From: an uncultured Caryophanales bacterium
Lineage (GTDB): Bacteria; Bacillota_I; Bacilli_A; RF39; UBA660
Direction of reading: 5' to 3'
Assembly (NCBI GenBank): GCA_946414975.1
Contig: CAMKQS010000003.1
Coordinates: 1-52,841, forward strand
DNA length: 52,841 bases
Shown: one piece after another, positions 18,053-26,461 of the stretch
Position numbering within the stretch: the first letter of the stretch is position 1
Layout: every line of letters starts with the position of its first letter
The notes under the pieces: model-generated
What the model was told of the DNA's origin: nothing
Database searches by the model: none
The model's input: only the letters and a program-made list of their open reading frames with translations
Position numbers and translations under genes: made by a program

Positions 18053-18388
18053 ATGATTGGATGGAAATTAAAATTAGCTGCTATTATTTCATTATTAGCT
18101 GTAATAATAGCAATTACTCATTTTGTTAAAAAAAATAAAATAACAATTAAATATGCAATAATATGGTATCTTTCATTACTTGTTTTAATATTATTTACAA
18201 CTTTTCCCGAAATACTTGGATTACTTACAAATCTAATTGGAATGGAATTGAGTTCAAATTTTTTATTTGTGTTATTGATTGCTTTTTTATTTATTATTTG
18301 TATTTCTCTTACTATTATTGTTTCGGAACAAAAAGAACAAATAAGAAAATTAATACAAGAAGTTAGTTTATTAAAGAAGGAAAAATAA
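18053..18388 (+). CDS. DUF2304 small membrane protein, partner of the GT2 enzyme
   Basis: 111 aa with three membrane helices (about 7-24, 33-52, 68-90) and a charged helical tail (SEQKEQIRKLIQEVSLL). The pattern KYAIIWYLSLLVLILFTTFPEILGLL...N.LF matches DUF2304, which is recurrently encoded next to DPM1-like transferases and may anchor them or move the lipid-linked sugar. It lies 5 nt after the GT2 gene and overlaps the flippase gene by TAATG. Confidence 0.8.
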   Translation: MIGWKLKLAAIISLLAVIIAITHFVKKNKITIKYAIIWYLSLLVLILFTTFPEILGLLTNLIGMELSSNFLFVLLIAFLFIICISLTIIVSEQKEQIRKLIQEVSLLKKEK

Positions 18389-19608
18389 TGAAAAAAAATT
18401 TTATATGGAATAGTATTGGTACTACATTAAATGCTTTTACATCATTATTTTTTATTATTATTGTTACAAGAATAAATGGTGTTGAACAAGCTGGATTATT
18501 TACATTTGCATTTTCTACATCTATAATTATTCAAGTTTTAGGGTATTATTCTGGTAGAGTTTTTCAAGTAACTGAAACAAATAAACAGATTAATGACTCA
18601 GATTATTTATATCAACATTTATTTACATCAATTATGATGATAGCAATTGGAGTGTTATTTTGTTTGTTTAGAAACTATGACTATGATAAATGCTTTGTAA
18701 TCTTAATCTTACTAATGTTTAGAGCTGTTGAATCTTTCATAGATTCTTTATATGCAATTTTACAAAAGAAAGATTTACTATATAAAGTTGGTTTATCATA
18801 TACATTGAAAGCAATATTAAGTGTAATTTTATTTCTTATTGCGGATATTATATTTAAAAACATAATCATATCTTCTTTTATGATTCTTATTGTTCAAATT
18901 GTTATCTCATTATGCTTTGATTATATAAATTTGAAAAAAATAAATTTCAAATTAAATAAATTTAATAAAAATAATGTATTATATATATTTAAAAGTGGTT
19001 TTATGATTTTTATGGTAACTTTATTTATCCAATATTTAAATAATGCACCAAAGTTTCCAATTGATAGAATGTTATCTTATTCTGATCAAACAATATATGG
19101 GATAATTGCTATGCCTGCTACTTTAATTACATTATTAGCTCAGTTTATTATTCATCCTATAATTAATTTGTTAAAAATGGATTTTGATAATAAAGATATT
19201 AATTCATTTAAAAAAAGAATTAATAGTATGTGTTATATTATAATTACTTTTGGAATATTAGCTATAGTTATTGGTTATATTTTAGCTGTTCCAGTTTTTA
19301 AAATAATATACGGAATAGATTTATCGGATTATAAAATAGATTTAATAATAATATTGTTTGGAGCTATTATGAGCGCAATAATTTCTATTTTATCCAATGC
19401 ATTAATTACGATTCGTAAAACAAGAGGTCAGGCTTTTTCGTATGCTATAACTAGCATTATGACTCTTTTGATTTCAAATTTTTTGGTTAAAAAACTTTTA
19501 ATATTTGGTGCATCATTAACATATTTATTTAGTATGAGTATATTGTTAATAATGTTTGTTATATATTACATCACTAGTTTAAAGACTATTGTAAAAAAAG
19601 GAGAGTAA
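18388..19608 (+). CDS. Polysaccharide flippase (Wzx-type, MOP superfamily)
   Basis: 406 aa with about twelve membrane helices. The start is diagnostic: FIWNSIGTTLNAFTSLFFIIIVTRINGVEQAGLFTFAFS, with the (L/I)G...GLF pattern of oligosaccharide flippases, and NAPKFPIDRMLS in the middle. It would move undecaprenyl-linked oligosaccharide to the outside. It is a second export route beside the ABC exporter at 6983-8496, so the locus may make two polymers. Start overlaps the upstream stop (TAATG). Confidence 0.88.
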   Translation: MKKNFIWNSIGTTLNAFTSLFFIIIVTRINGVEQAGLFTFAFSTSIIIQVLGYYSGRVFQVTETNKQINDSDYLYQHLFTSIMMIAIGVLFCLFRNYDYDKCFVILILLMFRAVESFIDSLYAILQKKDLLYKVGLSYTLKAILSVILFLIADIIFKNIIISSFMILIVQIVISLCFDYINLKKINFKLNKFNKNNVLYIFKSGFMIFMVTLFIQYLNNAPKFPIDRMLSYSDQTIYGIIAMPATLITLLAQFIIHPIINLLKMDFDNKDINSFKKRINSMCYIIITFGILAIVIGYILAVPVFKIIYGIDLSDYKIDLIIILFGAIMSAIISILSNALITIRKTRGQAFSYAITSIMTLLISNFLVKKLLIFGASLTYLFSMSILLIMFVIYYITSLKTIVKKGE

Positions 19609-19610
19609 AA

Positions 19611-21362
19611 ATGAATATTGTTTATACATTAAATAATAATTTTTGTCCACAATTATGCGCATCACTTGCTTCTTTATGTGAAAACAATAAAGATGCAAAG
19701 AATATTAATTTTTTTATTGTTTCATATGGTATAAGTGAAGAAAATAAAAATATAATTAAAAAATTTATTAAATCATATAAAAGAAATATTGAATTTATTG
19801 AAGTCTTTGATTTAAAAAAATATTTTGATTTTGATTTTGATACATTTGGTTGGAATCCTATTACACTTGGCAGATTATTAATAGATAAATTATTACCTAA
19901 GAATATTGAAAGAGTTTTATATTTAGATTGTGATATAATAATTAGAGGAAATATTTCAAATTTATATGAAATAGATATGAATGGAAAAACACTAGCAATG
20001 AGTGTAGAACCAACTATTAATATGAAACGAATTGAAAATTTAAAAATGAATAATCATCCATATTGTAATGCAGGTGTTATTCTTGTCGATTTAAAAAAGT
20101 GGAGAAAAAATAATATTGGTAACAAAATAATCGATTATTATCGTAAACATAATGGTAGATTATTTGCGGTAGATCAAGATGCAATAAATGGTAGCATGCA
20201 CAAAGATACATTAATTATTTCTCCAAGGTATAACTTTTATAATGTATTTTATCAATACAATTATAAGGTTTTAAAGAATAATTTATTACCAATAGATTAT
20301 AGTAAATATGTTTCTGAAAATGATTATAAAGAGTCTAAAAAAAATCCAATAATTGTTCATTATTTAGGAGAGGAAAGACCATGGAGAAAAGGTAATACTC
20401 ATAAATATCGTAAAGATTATAAGTATTATTTAGGCTTAACTCCGTATAAAGAAACTCAAGATGAAAAAGGATGGGAATTGTATTTTATTGCATGGAGATT
20501 ATTTAATATGATGATTAAACCATTTCCAGCATTACGTTTAAGAATTATTAATGGATTAATTCCTGCTTTTATGAAATGGCGCTCTAAGAATGTAAAACAG
20601 GAAACTGTTAAAATCTATATTGGTGTATTTAATAAGATAAATAGTATTAGTAAAGATTGTTATGTTCCAATTCAGCTAGGAAGAGATAATTCAAAAATTA
20701 AACTAGAATGTATTGGAGATAATACTGGTGATAACATTTCTAAAGAAAATAGTACTTATTGCGAATTAACAGCTCAATATTGGTTTTGGAAAAATACAAA
20801 AGATGATATTGTTGGATTAGTGCATTATCGTAGATTTTTTTATAAAAATATTTTTAAAAGAATTAATAATATATTAAGTGAAAAAGACGTAAGAAAAATA
20901 CTAAAAAATAATGATGTAATTGTTTCTGAAAAAGGATATACTTTTAATAAAACTGTAAAAGAAAAATATATAGAGAATCATATTGAAAGCGATTTTGATT
21001 TGTGTAGAAAATGCATAAAGAAAAAATTTCCTGATTATTTAGATTCTTTTGATAAAGTGTTCGATGGTAATTCATATTCACCATTTAATATGATAATAGC
21101 TAGAAAAGAAGTTTTAGATAAATATAGTGAGTGGATTTTTTCTGTATTTAACGAAATGAGCAAAAGTATAAATTATGATGATGGTAGAGATAAGTATAAT
21201 AATAGAACTTTCGGATTCATGGGTGAAAGATTATTAAATGTATGGTTAGAGAAAAATAAAGAGTATAAAGTTAAATATTTACCTGTTATAAATGTCGAAG
21301 AAAATATTATTAAACAAAAAGTGATTTATATCATTAAAAAATTATTTCATAGATTCTTTTGA
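19611..21362 (+). CDS. Two-domain glycosyltransferase: GT8 fused to DUF4422
   Basis: 583 aa. Residues 1-285 are a GT8 enzyme: MNIVYTLNNNFCPQLCASLASL, RLLIDKLLPKNIERVLYLDCDIIIRGNI (DxD), YCNAGVILVDLKKWR, VDQDAINGSM, IVHYLGEERPW. After a basic linker (about 300-330), residues 333-583 are a DUF4422 domain: KIYIGVFNKI, DNTGDNISKENSTYCELTAQYWFWKN, IVGLVHYRRFF, FMGERLLNVWLE. Both domains are known in capsule and glycan loci as separate proteins or fusions. Each probably adds one sugar, so one protein may do two successive steps. It lies 2 nt after the flippase gene. Confidence 0.87.
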   Translation: MNIVYTLNNNFCPQLCASLASLCENNKDAKNINFFIVSYGISEENKNIIKKFIKSYKRNIEFIEVFDLKKYFDFDFDTFGWNPITLGRLLIDKLLPKNIERVLYLDCDIIIRGNISNLYEIDMNGKTLAMSVEPTINMKRIENLKMNNHPYCNAGVILVDLKKWRKNNIGNKIIDYYRKHNGRLFAVDQDAINGSMHKDTLIISPRYNFYNVFYQYNYKVLKNNLLPIDYSKYVSENDYKESKKNPIIVHYLGEERPWRKGNTHKYRKDYKYYLGLTPYKETQDEKGWELYFIAWRLFNMMIKPFPALRLRIINGLIPAFMKWRSKNVKQETVKIYIGVFNKINSISKDCYVPIQLGRDNSKIKLECIGDNTGDNISKENSTYCELTAQYWFWKNTKDDIVGLVHYRRFFYKNIFKRINNILSEKDVRKILKNNDVIVSEKGYTFNKTVKEKYIENHIESDFDLCRKCIKKKFPDYLDSFDKVFDGNSYSPFNMIIARKEVLDKYSEWIFSVFNEMSKSINYDDGRDKYNNRTFGFMGERLLNVWLEKNKEYKVKYLPVINVEENIIKQKVIYIIKKLFHRFF

Positions 21363-21411
21363 ATATATAGGTGATTAATTATAATTTTAATTAGAAAGTA
21401 GGGTGTTTTGT

Positions 21412-22323
21412 ATGAAAAAAGTGCTAGTTATAGGGGGAACAGGGTTTATTGGGAAAAATATTGTTACAGAGTTAAAAACACATAACATATTTACTGGATG
21501 TTATGACTTAGTTGATAAAAATTATGGTGATAATAACTATGTAGGTAATGTATTATATGATGATAATTTAGAAGATATTATTAAATCTTATGATCAAATA
21601 GTATATTTAATAACAAGTGTTTCTCCAAAAAAATCAATGGAATGTCCAAAAGAACCATATATGAATGATATTCCTATATTATTGAAAGTGTTAGATATAG
21701 CTAAAAACAATAATAAAAAAAGAGTTGTATTTGCTTCTAGTGGTGGAACAATCTATGGAGAAAATGGATTTAAACCATCAAAAGAAGATGACTTTAATGA
21801 ACCCATAAATCATTATGCTATTTGTAAATTAACATCAGAGAAAATATTGGAAATGTATAATAAATTATACGATATGGAAAATATATCTTTAAGAATATCT
21901 AATCCATTTGGGTATGGTCAAAATCCTAAGTCAAATGTAGGAGCTATAACTGTATTCTCAAATAGAATGATTAATAATGAAAATATAACTTTATTTGGTG
22001 ATGGAAATATAATAAGAGATTATGTTGATGTCAGTGAAGTAGCTGAGGCTTTTCGTTTGGCTTTAGATACTGATTTCAAGAATCTTGATGTTAAACCTGT
22101 ATTTAATGTTGGAAGTGGTGTTGGTTTAAGTTTAAATGAAATTATATCCATTATTTCTGAAACATTGAATATTGAACCAAAGATTGATTATAAAGAAAAA
22201 AGAAAATTTGATGTTCAATATAATGTTTTAGATATTTCTCGTGCTAAGAAGTATTTGGATTATAATCCATGTGATAACGAAGTAGAAAATATAAAGAGAT
22301 ATGTAAGAACTTTAAAAAAATAA
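21412..22323 (+). CDS. NAD-dependent epimerase/dehydratase (extended SDR)
   Basis: 303 aa from ATG 21412; the GTG at 21403 lies within the SD (GGGTG), so the longer version is rejected. Rossmann motif VIGGTGFIGKN, then SSGGTIYG and the catalytic YAICK (YxxxK). ISNPFGYGQNP and IIRDYVDVSEVAEA are typical of UDP-glucose 4-epimerase-like nucleotide-sugar enzymes. It sits directly before UDP-galactopyranose mutase, so making UDP-Gal for galactofuranose is the natural reading. The exact substrate is unproven. Confidence 0.85.
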   Translation: MKKVLVIGGTGFIGKNIVTELKTHNIFTGCYDLVDKNYGDNNYVGNVLYDDNLEDIIKSYDQIVYLITSVSPKKSMECPKEPYMNDIPILLKVLDIAKNNNKKRVVFASSGGTIYGENGFKPSKEDDFNEPINHYAICKLTSEKILEMYNKLYDMENISLRISNPFGYGQNPKSNVGAITVFSNRMINNENITLFGDGNIIRDYVDVSEVAEAFRLALDTDFKNLDVKPVFNVGSGVGLSLNEIISIISETLNIEPKIDYKEKRKFDVQYNVLDISRAKKYLDYNPCDNEVENIKRYVRTLKK

Positions 22324-22338
22324 TAAAAGGAGATTTAT

Positions 22339-23445
22339 ATGAAAAAATATGATTATTTAATAGTGGGCGCTGGGTTATTTGGTTCAACATTTGCTTATGA
22401 AGCGAGTAAAAAAGGGAAAAAATGTTTAGTAATTGATAAAAGAAATCATATTGGAGGAAACTGTTTTTGTAAAAAAATGCTAGATATTAATGTTCATTAT
22501 TATGGAGCACATATTTTTCATACTTCTAATGCAAAAGTATGGAATTTTATAAATCAATTTTGTGAATTCAATAATTTTATATTAAATGTAGTTGCTAACT
22601 ACAAAGGTAAAGTATATAATTTACCATTTAATATGAATACATTTAGTAAAATATGGGATGATGTTATTTATCCTGAAGATGCATTAAAACATATTGAATT
22701 TGAAAGAAAAGAAATTAATGGTAAAGAACCTAAAAATCTTGAAGAACAAGCTATTAGTTTAGTTGGTAGATCCATTTATGAAAAGTTGATAAAGGGATAT
22801 ACTGAAAAACAATGGAATAAGAGCTGTAAAGAATTACCATCTTTTATTATTAGAAGATTACCAGTAAGATATACATACAATAACAATTATTATTATGATA
22901 GATATCAAGGTATTCCAGTTGGAGGTTATAATCAAATCTTTGAGAAAATGCTTTCAAATTGTGATGTAGAATTAAATGTTGATTTTTTACAAAATAGAGA
23001 TAAATATGAAAAAATAGCTGATAAGATTTTGTATACTGGTATGATTGATGAGTTCTATGATTATAAGTATGGTGAACTAGAGTATAGATCACTTGAGTTT
23101 GAACATATCGAAATGCCAGATGTTAAGAATTATCAAGGAACAGCTTGTATGAGTTTTACTGATTCAGATACAAAGTTTACTAGAATAATAGAGCATAAAC
23201 ATTTTGAATTATTGGAAGATGGTGGAACTGTTATTACTAAAGAATATTCTAAAGATTGGAAAAAAGGCGATGAAGCATATTATCCTTTGAATGATGATAA
23301 AAATAATAAACTATTTGAAAAATACAAAAAACTATCAAGTAAGGATAAAAAAATAATCTTTGGTGGAAGATTAGGTAATTATAAGTATTATGATATGGAT
23401 AAAACCATAGAAGCTGCTTTAAATTTAGCTGAGGAAATTTTGTAA
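22339..23445 (+). CDS. glf: UDP-galactopyranose mutase
   Basis: 368 aa, the usual length. FAD-binding start YDYLIVGAGLFGSTFAYEASKKGKKCLVIDKR, then NVHYYGAHIFHTSN, GYTEKQWNKS, RLPVRYTYNNNYYYDRYQG, and the end FGGRLGNYKYYDMDKTIEAAL, all of which are Glf signatures. It converts UDP-galactopyranose to UDP-galactofuranose in the cytoplasm. SD AAAAGGAG precedes the start. Its presence predicts galactofuranose in the surface glycan. Confidence 0.96.
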   Translation: MKKYDYLIVGAGLFGSTFAYEASKKGKKCLVIDKRNHIGGNCFCKKMLDINVHYYGAHIFHTSNAKVWNFINQFCEFNNFILNVVANYKGKVYNLPFNMNTFSKIWDDVIYPEDALKHIEFERKEINGKEPKNLEEQAISLVGRSIYEKLIKGYTEKQWNKSCKELPSFIIRRLPVRYTYNNNYYYDRYQGIPVGGYNQIFEKMLSNCDVELNVDFLQNRDKYEKIADKILYTGMIDEFYDYKYGELEYRSLEFEHIEMPDVKNYQGTACMSFTDSDTKFTRIIEHKHFELLEDGGTVITKEYSKDWKKGDEAYYPLNDDKNNKLFEKYKKLSSKDKKIIFGGRLGNYKYYDMDKTIEAALNLAEEIL

Positions 23446-23446
23446 T

Positions 23447-24235
23447 ATGAATATACATACATTTGTAGTTCTAGCTTATAAAGAATCTGAATTTTTAGAG
23501 AGTTGTATTAAGTCATGTTTAAATCAATCTATAAAAACAAATGTAGTAATTGCTACATCAACACCGAATGATTTTATTAAAAAGATGGCTAAAAAATATA
23601 AATTAGAAGTAATTGTTAACAAATCAACCAAAAAAGGAATAGGTTATGATTTTGATTTTGCTAAAAATGCTGCTAATACTAAGCTAGTTACGATAGCACA
23701 TCAAGACGATATATATGATTATACTTATGCTGAAGAAGTGATAAATGCTTATAATAAGCAACCTAAATCAATTATTATATTTCCAGACTATTATGAAATA
23801 CGCAAAGAAGGAAATGTATATAAGAATCTTAATTTAAATATAAAACAAGTACTTTTATTTAAATTAAGATTTCATGGATGGTCTAATTTAAGGTTTATTA
23901 AAAGATCTGCGTTAAGATTAGGAAATGCTATTCCGTGTCCTGCTGTTACATTTGTTAATGATAATTGTCCAAAGAGTGTATTTGCTAGTGATATGAAGTG
24001 TGATATTGATTGGCTGGCATGGGAAAGGCTTTCAAAAGAAAAAGGTTATTTCTATTATATTAATAAACCTTTAATGGGTCATAGAATATATACAGGTTCT
24101 ACTACTTCTGCTGTATTAAAAGATAACGGTAGAACAATAGAAGATTATGAAATTTTTAAGTTGTTCTGGCCGAAATTATTAGCTAAATTATTAACTAAGT
24201 TGTATCAAATCTCTGAGAAGAGCAATAATAAATAA
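23447..24235 (+). CDS. GT2-type glycosyltransferase
   Basis: 262 aa, starting 1 nt after glf. HTFVVLAYKESEFLESCIKSCLNQS, IVNKSTKKGIGYDFDFAKNAA and AHQDDIYDYTYAEE (QDD in place of the DxD) fit the GT-A fold. CDIDWLAWERLSKEKGYFYYI is the acceptor-side block. Being next to glf, it could be a galactofuranosyltransferase, but nothing in the sequence proves it. Its stop lies in a terminator stem, so it ends the operon that began at 17331. Confidence 0.8.
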   Translation: MNIHTFVVLAYKESEFLESCIKSCLNQSIKTNVVIATSTPNDFIKKMAKKYKLEVIVNKSTKKGIGYDFDFAKNAANTKLVTIAHQDDIYDYTYAEEVINAYNKQPKSIIIFPDYYEIRKEGNVYKNLNLNIKQVLLFKLRFHGWSNLRFIKRSALRLGNAIPCPAVTFVNDNCPKSVFASDMKCDIDWLAWERLSKEKGYFYYINKPLMGHRIYTGSTTSAVLKDNGRTIEDYEIFKLFWPKLLAKLLTKLYQISEKSNNK

Positions 24236-24260
24236 TATTCTTTTATGAATATTATTTTTA
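24231..24260 (+). terminator. Terminator at the end of the flippase/glf operon
   Basis: AATAATATTC/GAATATTATT stem (24231-24240 with 24247-24256), TTTTAT loop, trailing T residues. Confidence 0.75.
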
Positions 24261-24289
24261 TTTACGCTTATATAGGAAAGCTATATAAT
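24261..24289 (+). promoter_or_regulatory. Promoter for the HEPN-motif gene
   Basis: TTTACG at 24261-24266, 17-bp spacer and TATAAT at 24284-24289. The leader of about 65 nt is long for this window. Confidence 0.55.
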
Positions 24290-24362
24290 ATAAAAAATTA
24301 TATGAATAATCATTTGAAAATAATTAATAAAAAATTATTAAATAAAGGGAAGGTGATGAATA

Positions 24363-25274
24363 ATGGAAATAGATGAATTATTAGAAAAAATAAATTCTTT
24401 TAAAAAGGAGGTTAATAAGTTTTATAATCAAATAAGAGCGTTAAATTGTTTAATTACAAATAGAATAGTTGAAGAAAATAACGGTGAAGAACATTTATTG
24501 AGAAGAGATAAAAAGCGAGTGATTGATGATTATTTGAACAAAGAAAAAGAATTATTATTTTTTTTGGATAATTATTTAAAAGAATTTCAAATTACGATTG
24601 AAAGATTACCAAAGGCAAAAGAAAATATTTATATTCCTCCTTTTTCTGAAAATTTTGTTTATTATTTTGATTCTATGATTAATCAACTCTCAGTACTAAT
24701 AGAAGGACATAATTCATTAAGTTGTGTTTTTAATGAAAAAAAACTTGATTTTTTTCCTATAAAAAATGAATTAGGGTTATGGTGGGATTGTTATATGTTA
24801 AGAAATAGAATAGATCATTTTACTCAAACAAGATTTTTAAATTCAATAGATGAAGAATGCAAATGTTATGAAGAATTTAGTTCAAGATGTAAAATTATTT
24901 GCATATTAGAAAACAAGATATATATGAAAAGTACATTATTGGATTTCAATAAAGGAAAAGTAGTAAAACAAGTAATTAAAAAATCAATTAAAACTGGAGA
25001 TAATCCTTTTGATTTATTGTTTCCAAATATAAGTGCTAAAGGTAAATATAAAAAGAGATCATCAATTATTCATATTTCAAATGATATAATGTTTGATTAC
25101 GCGACTTCTTCACCTATTTTAATAGATAAGATTAATGATTTTATTAATAGTATTAATAAGCTATTTTATGATGAAATTTGTAAAGAATTAAAAGATAAAA
25201 GCATTTTAGACAATTATATAATTGGAGAAAATTTAAGTGATAAGACTATAATTAAAGATTTGTTTATTGTTTAA
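24363..25274 (+). CDS. Protein of unknown function with a HEPN-like RNxxxH motif
   Basis: 303 aa, start chosen by SD AAGGTGAT; no signal peptide or membrane helix. It is largely alpha-helical by composition. WWDCYMLRNRIDHFTQTRF contains R147-N148-RID-H152, exactly the RNxxxH active-site pattern of HEPN ribonucleases, and the preceding helical region (residues 1-145) could form the rest of the four-helix bundle. The C-terminal half (about 170-300) is unrecognised. It is a monocistronic insert between two polysaccharide units, consistent with a cargo or defence gene. One short motif is weak evidence. Confidence 0.4.
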   Translation: MEIDELLEKINSFKKEVNKFYNQIRALNCLITNRIVEENNGEEHLLRRDKKRVIDDYLNKEKELLFFLDNYLKEFQITIERLPKAKENIYIPPFSENFVYYFDSMINQLSVLIEGHNSLSCVFNEKKLDFFPIKNELGLWWDCYMLRNRIDHFTQTRFLNSIDEECKCYEEFSSRCKIICILENKIYMKSTLLDFNKGKVVKQVIKKSIKTGDNPFDLLFPNISAKGKYKKRSSIIHISNDIMFDYATSSPILIDKINDFINSINKLFYDEICKELKDKSILDNYIIGENLSDKTIIKDLFIV

Positions 25275-25310
25275 ATATTATAGTTTAAAATAATAAACAA
25301 TTTTTTTATT
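25265..25310 (+). terminator. Imperfect terminator
   Basis: ATTGTTT...TATTAT pairs with ATAATA...AACAAT with a small bulge, followed by seven T. Confidence 0.6.
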
Positions 25311-25355
25311 TTAAGTATAAACCTTAAATTATAAAATAATTGATATAAAAGATTG

Positions 25356-25364
25356 TGCTATAAT
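25356..25364 (+). promoter_or_regulatory. Extended -10 promoter for the GtrB-like gene
   Basis: TGCTATAAT, 18 nt before ATG 25383, with SD AAAGGTGATA between. It overlies the upstream in-frame extension, supporting ATG 25383. Confidence 0.6.
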
Positions 25365-25382
25365 CATGTTAAAGGTGATAAT

Positions 25383-26342
25383 ATGAAAAGAAAAGTGAGT
25401 ACATTATTTGTTGTAATACCTTGTTATAATGAAGAAGAAGTTATTAAAGAAACTACTAAAAGATTAAAACAAAAATTAAATCTTTTAATAAAGAAGAATA
25501 TTATTTCTAAAGAGTCTAGAGTTATGTTTGTTAATGATGGTTCAGCAGATTCTACTTGGGAGTTAATTAAAGAAATTGACTCTAAAGAAGAATTATTTAC
25601 TGGTATTACTTTGTCAAGAAATAGAGGTCATCAAAATGCTTTAGTGGCTGGTCTTTTAACTGCTAGGAAATATGCAGATGTTGTAATCAGCATGGATGCT
25701 GATTTACAAGATGATATTAATGCAATTGATGAAATGTTAAAGAAGTATCATGATGGTAATGAAATAGTTTATGGAGTAAGATCTTCAAGAAAAAAAGATT
25801 CATTTTTTAAAAGATTTACTGCACAATCATTTTATGAATTTATGAATCTTATGGGTGTAGATATAATCTACAATCATGCCGATTATAGATTAACATCTAA
25901 AAGAGTTTTAGATGAATTTAAAAATTATAAAGAAGTTAATTTATTCTTAAGAGGAATATTTCCTTTGATAGGATTTAATTCAGATATTGTATATTATGAA
26001 AGAAACGAAAGGTTTGCTGGTAAATCAAAATATCCATTAAAGAAAATGCTTAATTTTGCTTGGGATGGAATAACTTCATTTAGTATTAAACCATTAAGAA
26101 TGATTGCAACATTGGGATTCTTTATTTTATTTATATCATTTATAATTATGATTTATTCACTAGTTAGAAAAATATTAGGTAATACTGTTGATGGATGGAC
26201 ATTCTTAAATATATCGATTTGGTTTATTGGTGGTATTCAAATGCTATCCTTAGGAATAATTGGAGAATACGTTGGAAAACTATATAATGAAGCTAAAGCT
26301 AGACCTAGATTTATTGTTAGTGAGAATCTAATGGAAAAATAA
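25383..26342 (+). CDS. GtrB-like undecaprenyl-phosphate glycosyltransferase
   Basis: 319 aa from ATG 25383. GT2 domain: LFVVIPCYNEEEVI, FVNDGSADST, LSRNRGHQNALVAGL, SMDADLQDD and HADYRLTSKRVLDEF. It has two C-terminal membrane helices (about residues 235-257 and 270-292) and the family's closing IIGEYVGKLYNEAKARPRFIV. This is the GtrB/YfdH/CsbB group, which makes undecaprenyl-phosphate-linked glucose or a similar sugar. The GT-C gene immediately downstream would use that donor outside the membrane. No GtrA-type flippase is seen beside it. Confidence 0.92.
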   Translation: MKRKVSTLFVVIPCYNEEEVIKETTKRLKQKLNLLIKKNIISKESRVMFVNDGSADSTWELIKEIDSKEELFTGITLSRNRGHQNALVAGLLTARKYADVVISMDADLQDDINAIDEMLKKYHDGNEIVYGVRSSRKKDSFFKRFTAQSFYEFMNLMGVDIIYNHADYRLTSKRVLDEFKNYKEVNLFLRGIFPLIGFNSDIVYYERNERFAGKSKYPLKKMLNFAWDGITSFSIKPLRMIATLGFFILFISFIIMIYSLVRKILGNTVDGWTFLNISIWFIGGIQMLSLGIIGEYVGKLYNEAKARPRFIVSENLMEK

Positions 26343-26388
26343 TATACTTTTTGTGTAACTTTGTAATAAAATTTAGTTGATTTATTAT

Positions 26389-26415
26389 TAAGAATGACAT
26401 TAGTCATTCTTTTTC
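26389..26415 (+). terminator. Terminator
   Basis: AGAATGAC/GTCATTCT stem (26391-26398 with 26403-26410), ATTA loop, T run. Confidence 0.85.
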
Positions 26416-26434
26416 GTTATCTATAATAATCTTA

Positions 26435-26443
26435 TGTTATAAT
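26435..26443 (+). promoter_or_regulatory. Extended -10 promoter for the GT-C gene
   Basis: TGTTATAAT, 18 nt before ATG 26462, with SD GAAGGTG between. Confidence 0.6.
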
Positions 26444-26461
26444 TTTTATGGAAGGTGCGAT

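Noticed and set aside
22850..23458. Tyr/His-rich minus-strand ORFs opposite glf
   Set aside because: Antisense reading of a clearly coding gene; composition typical of shadow frames.
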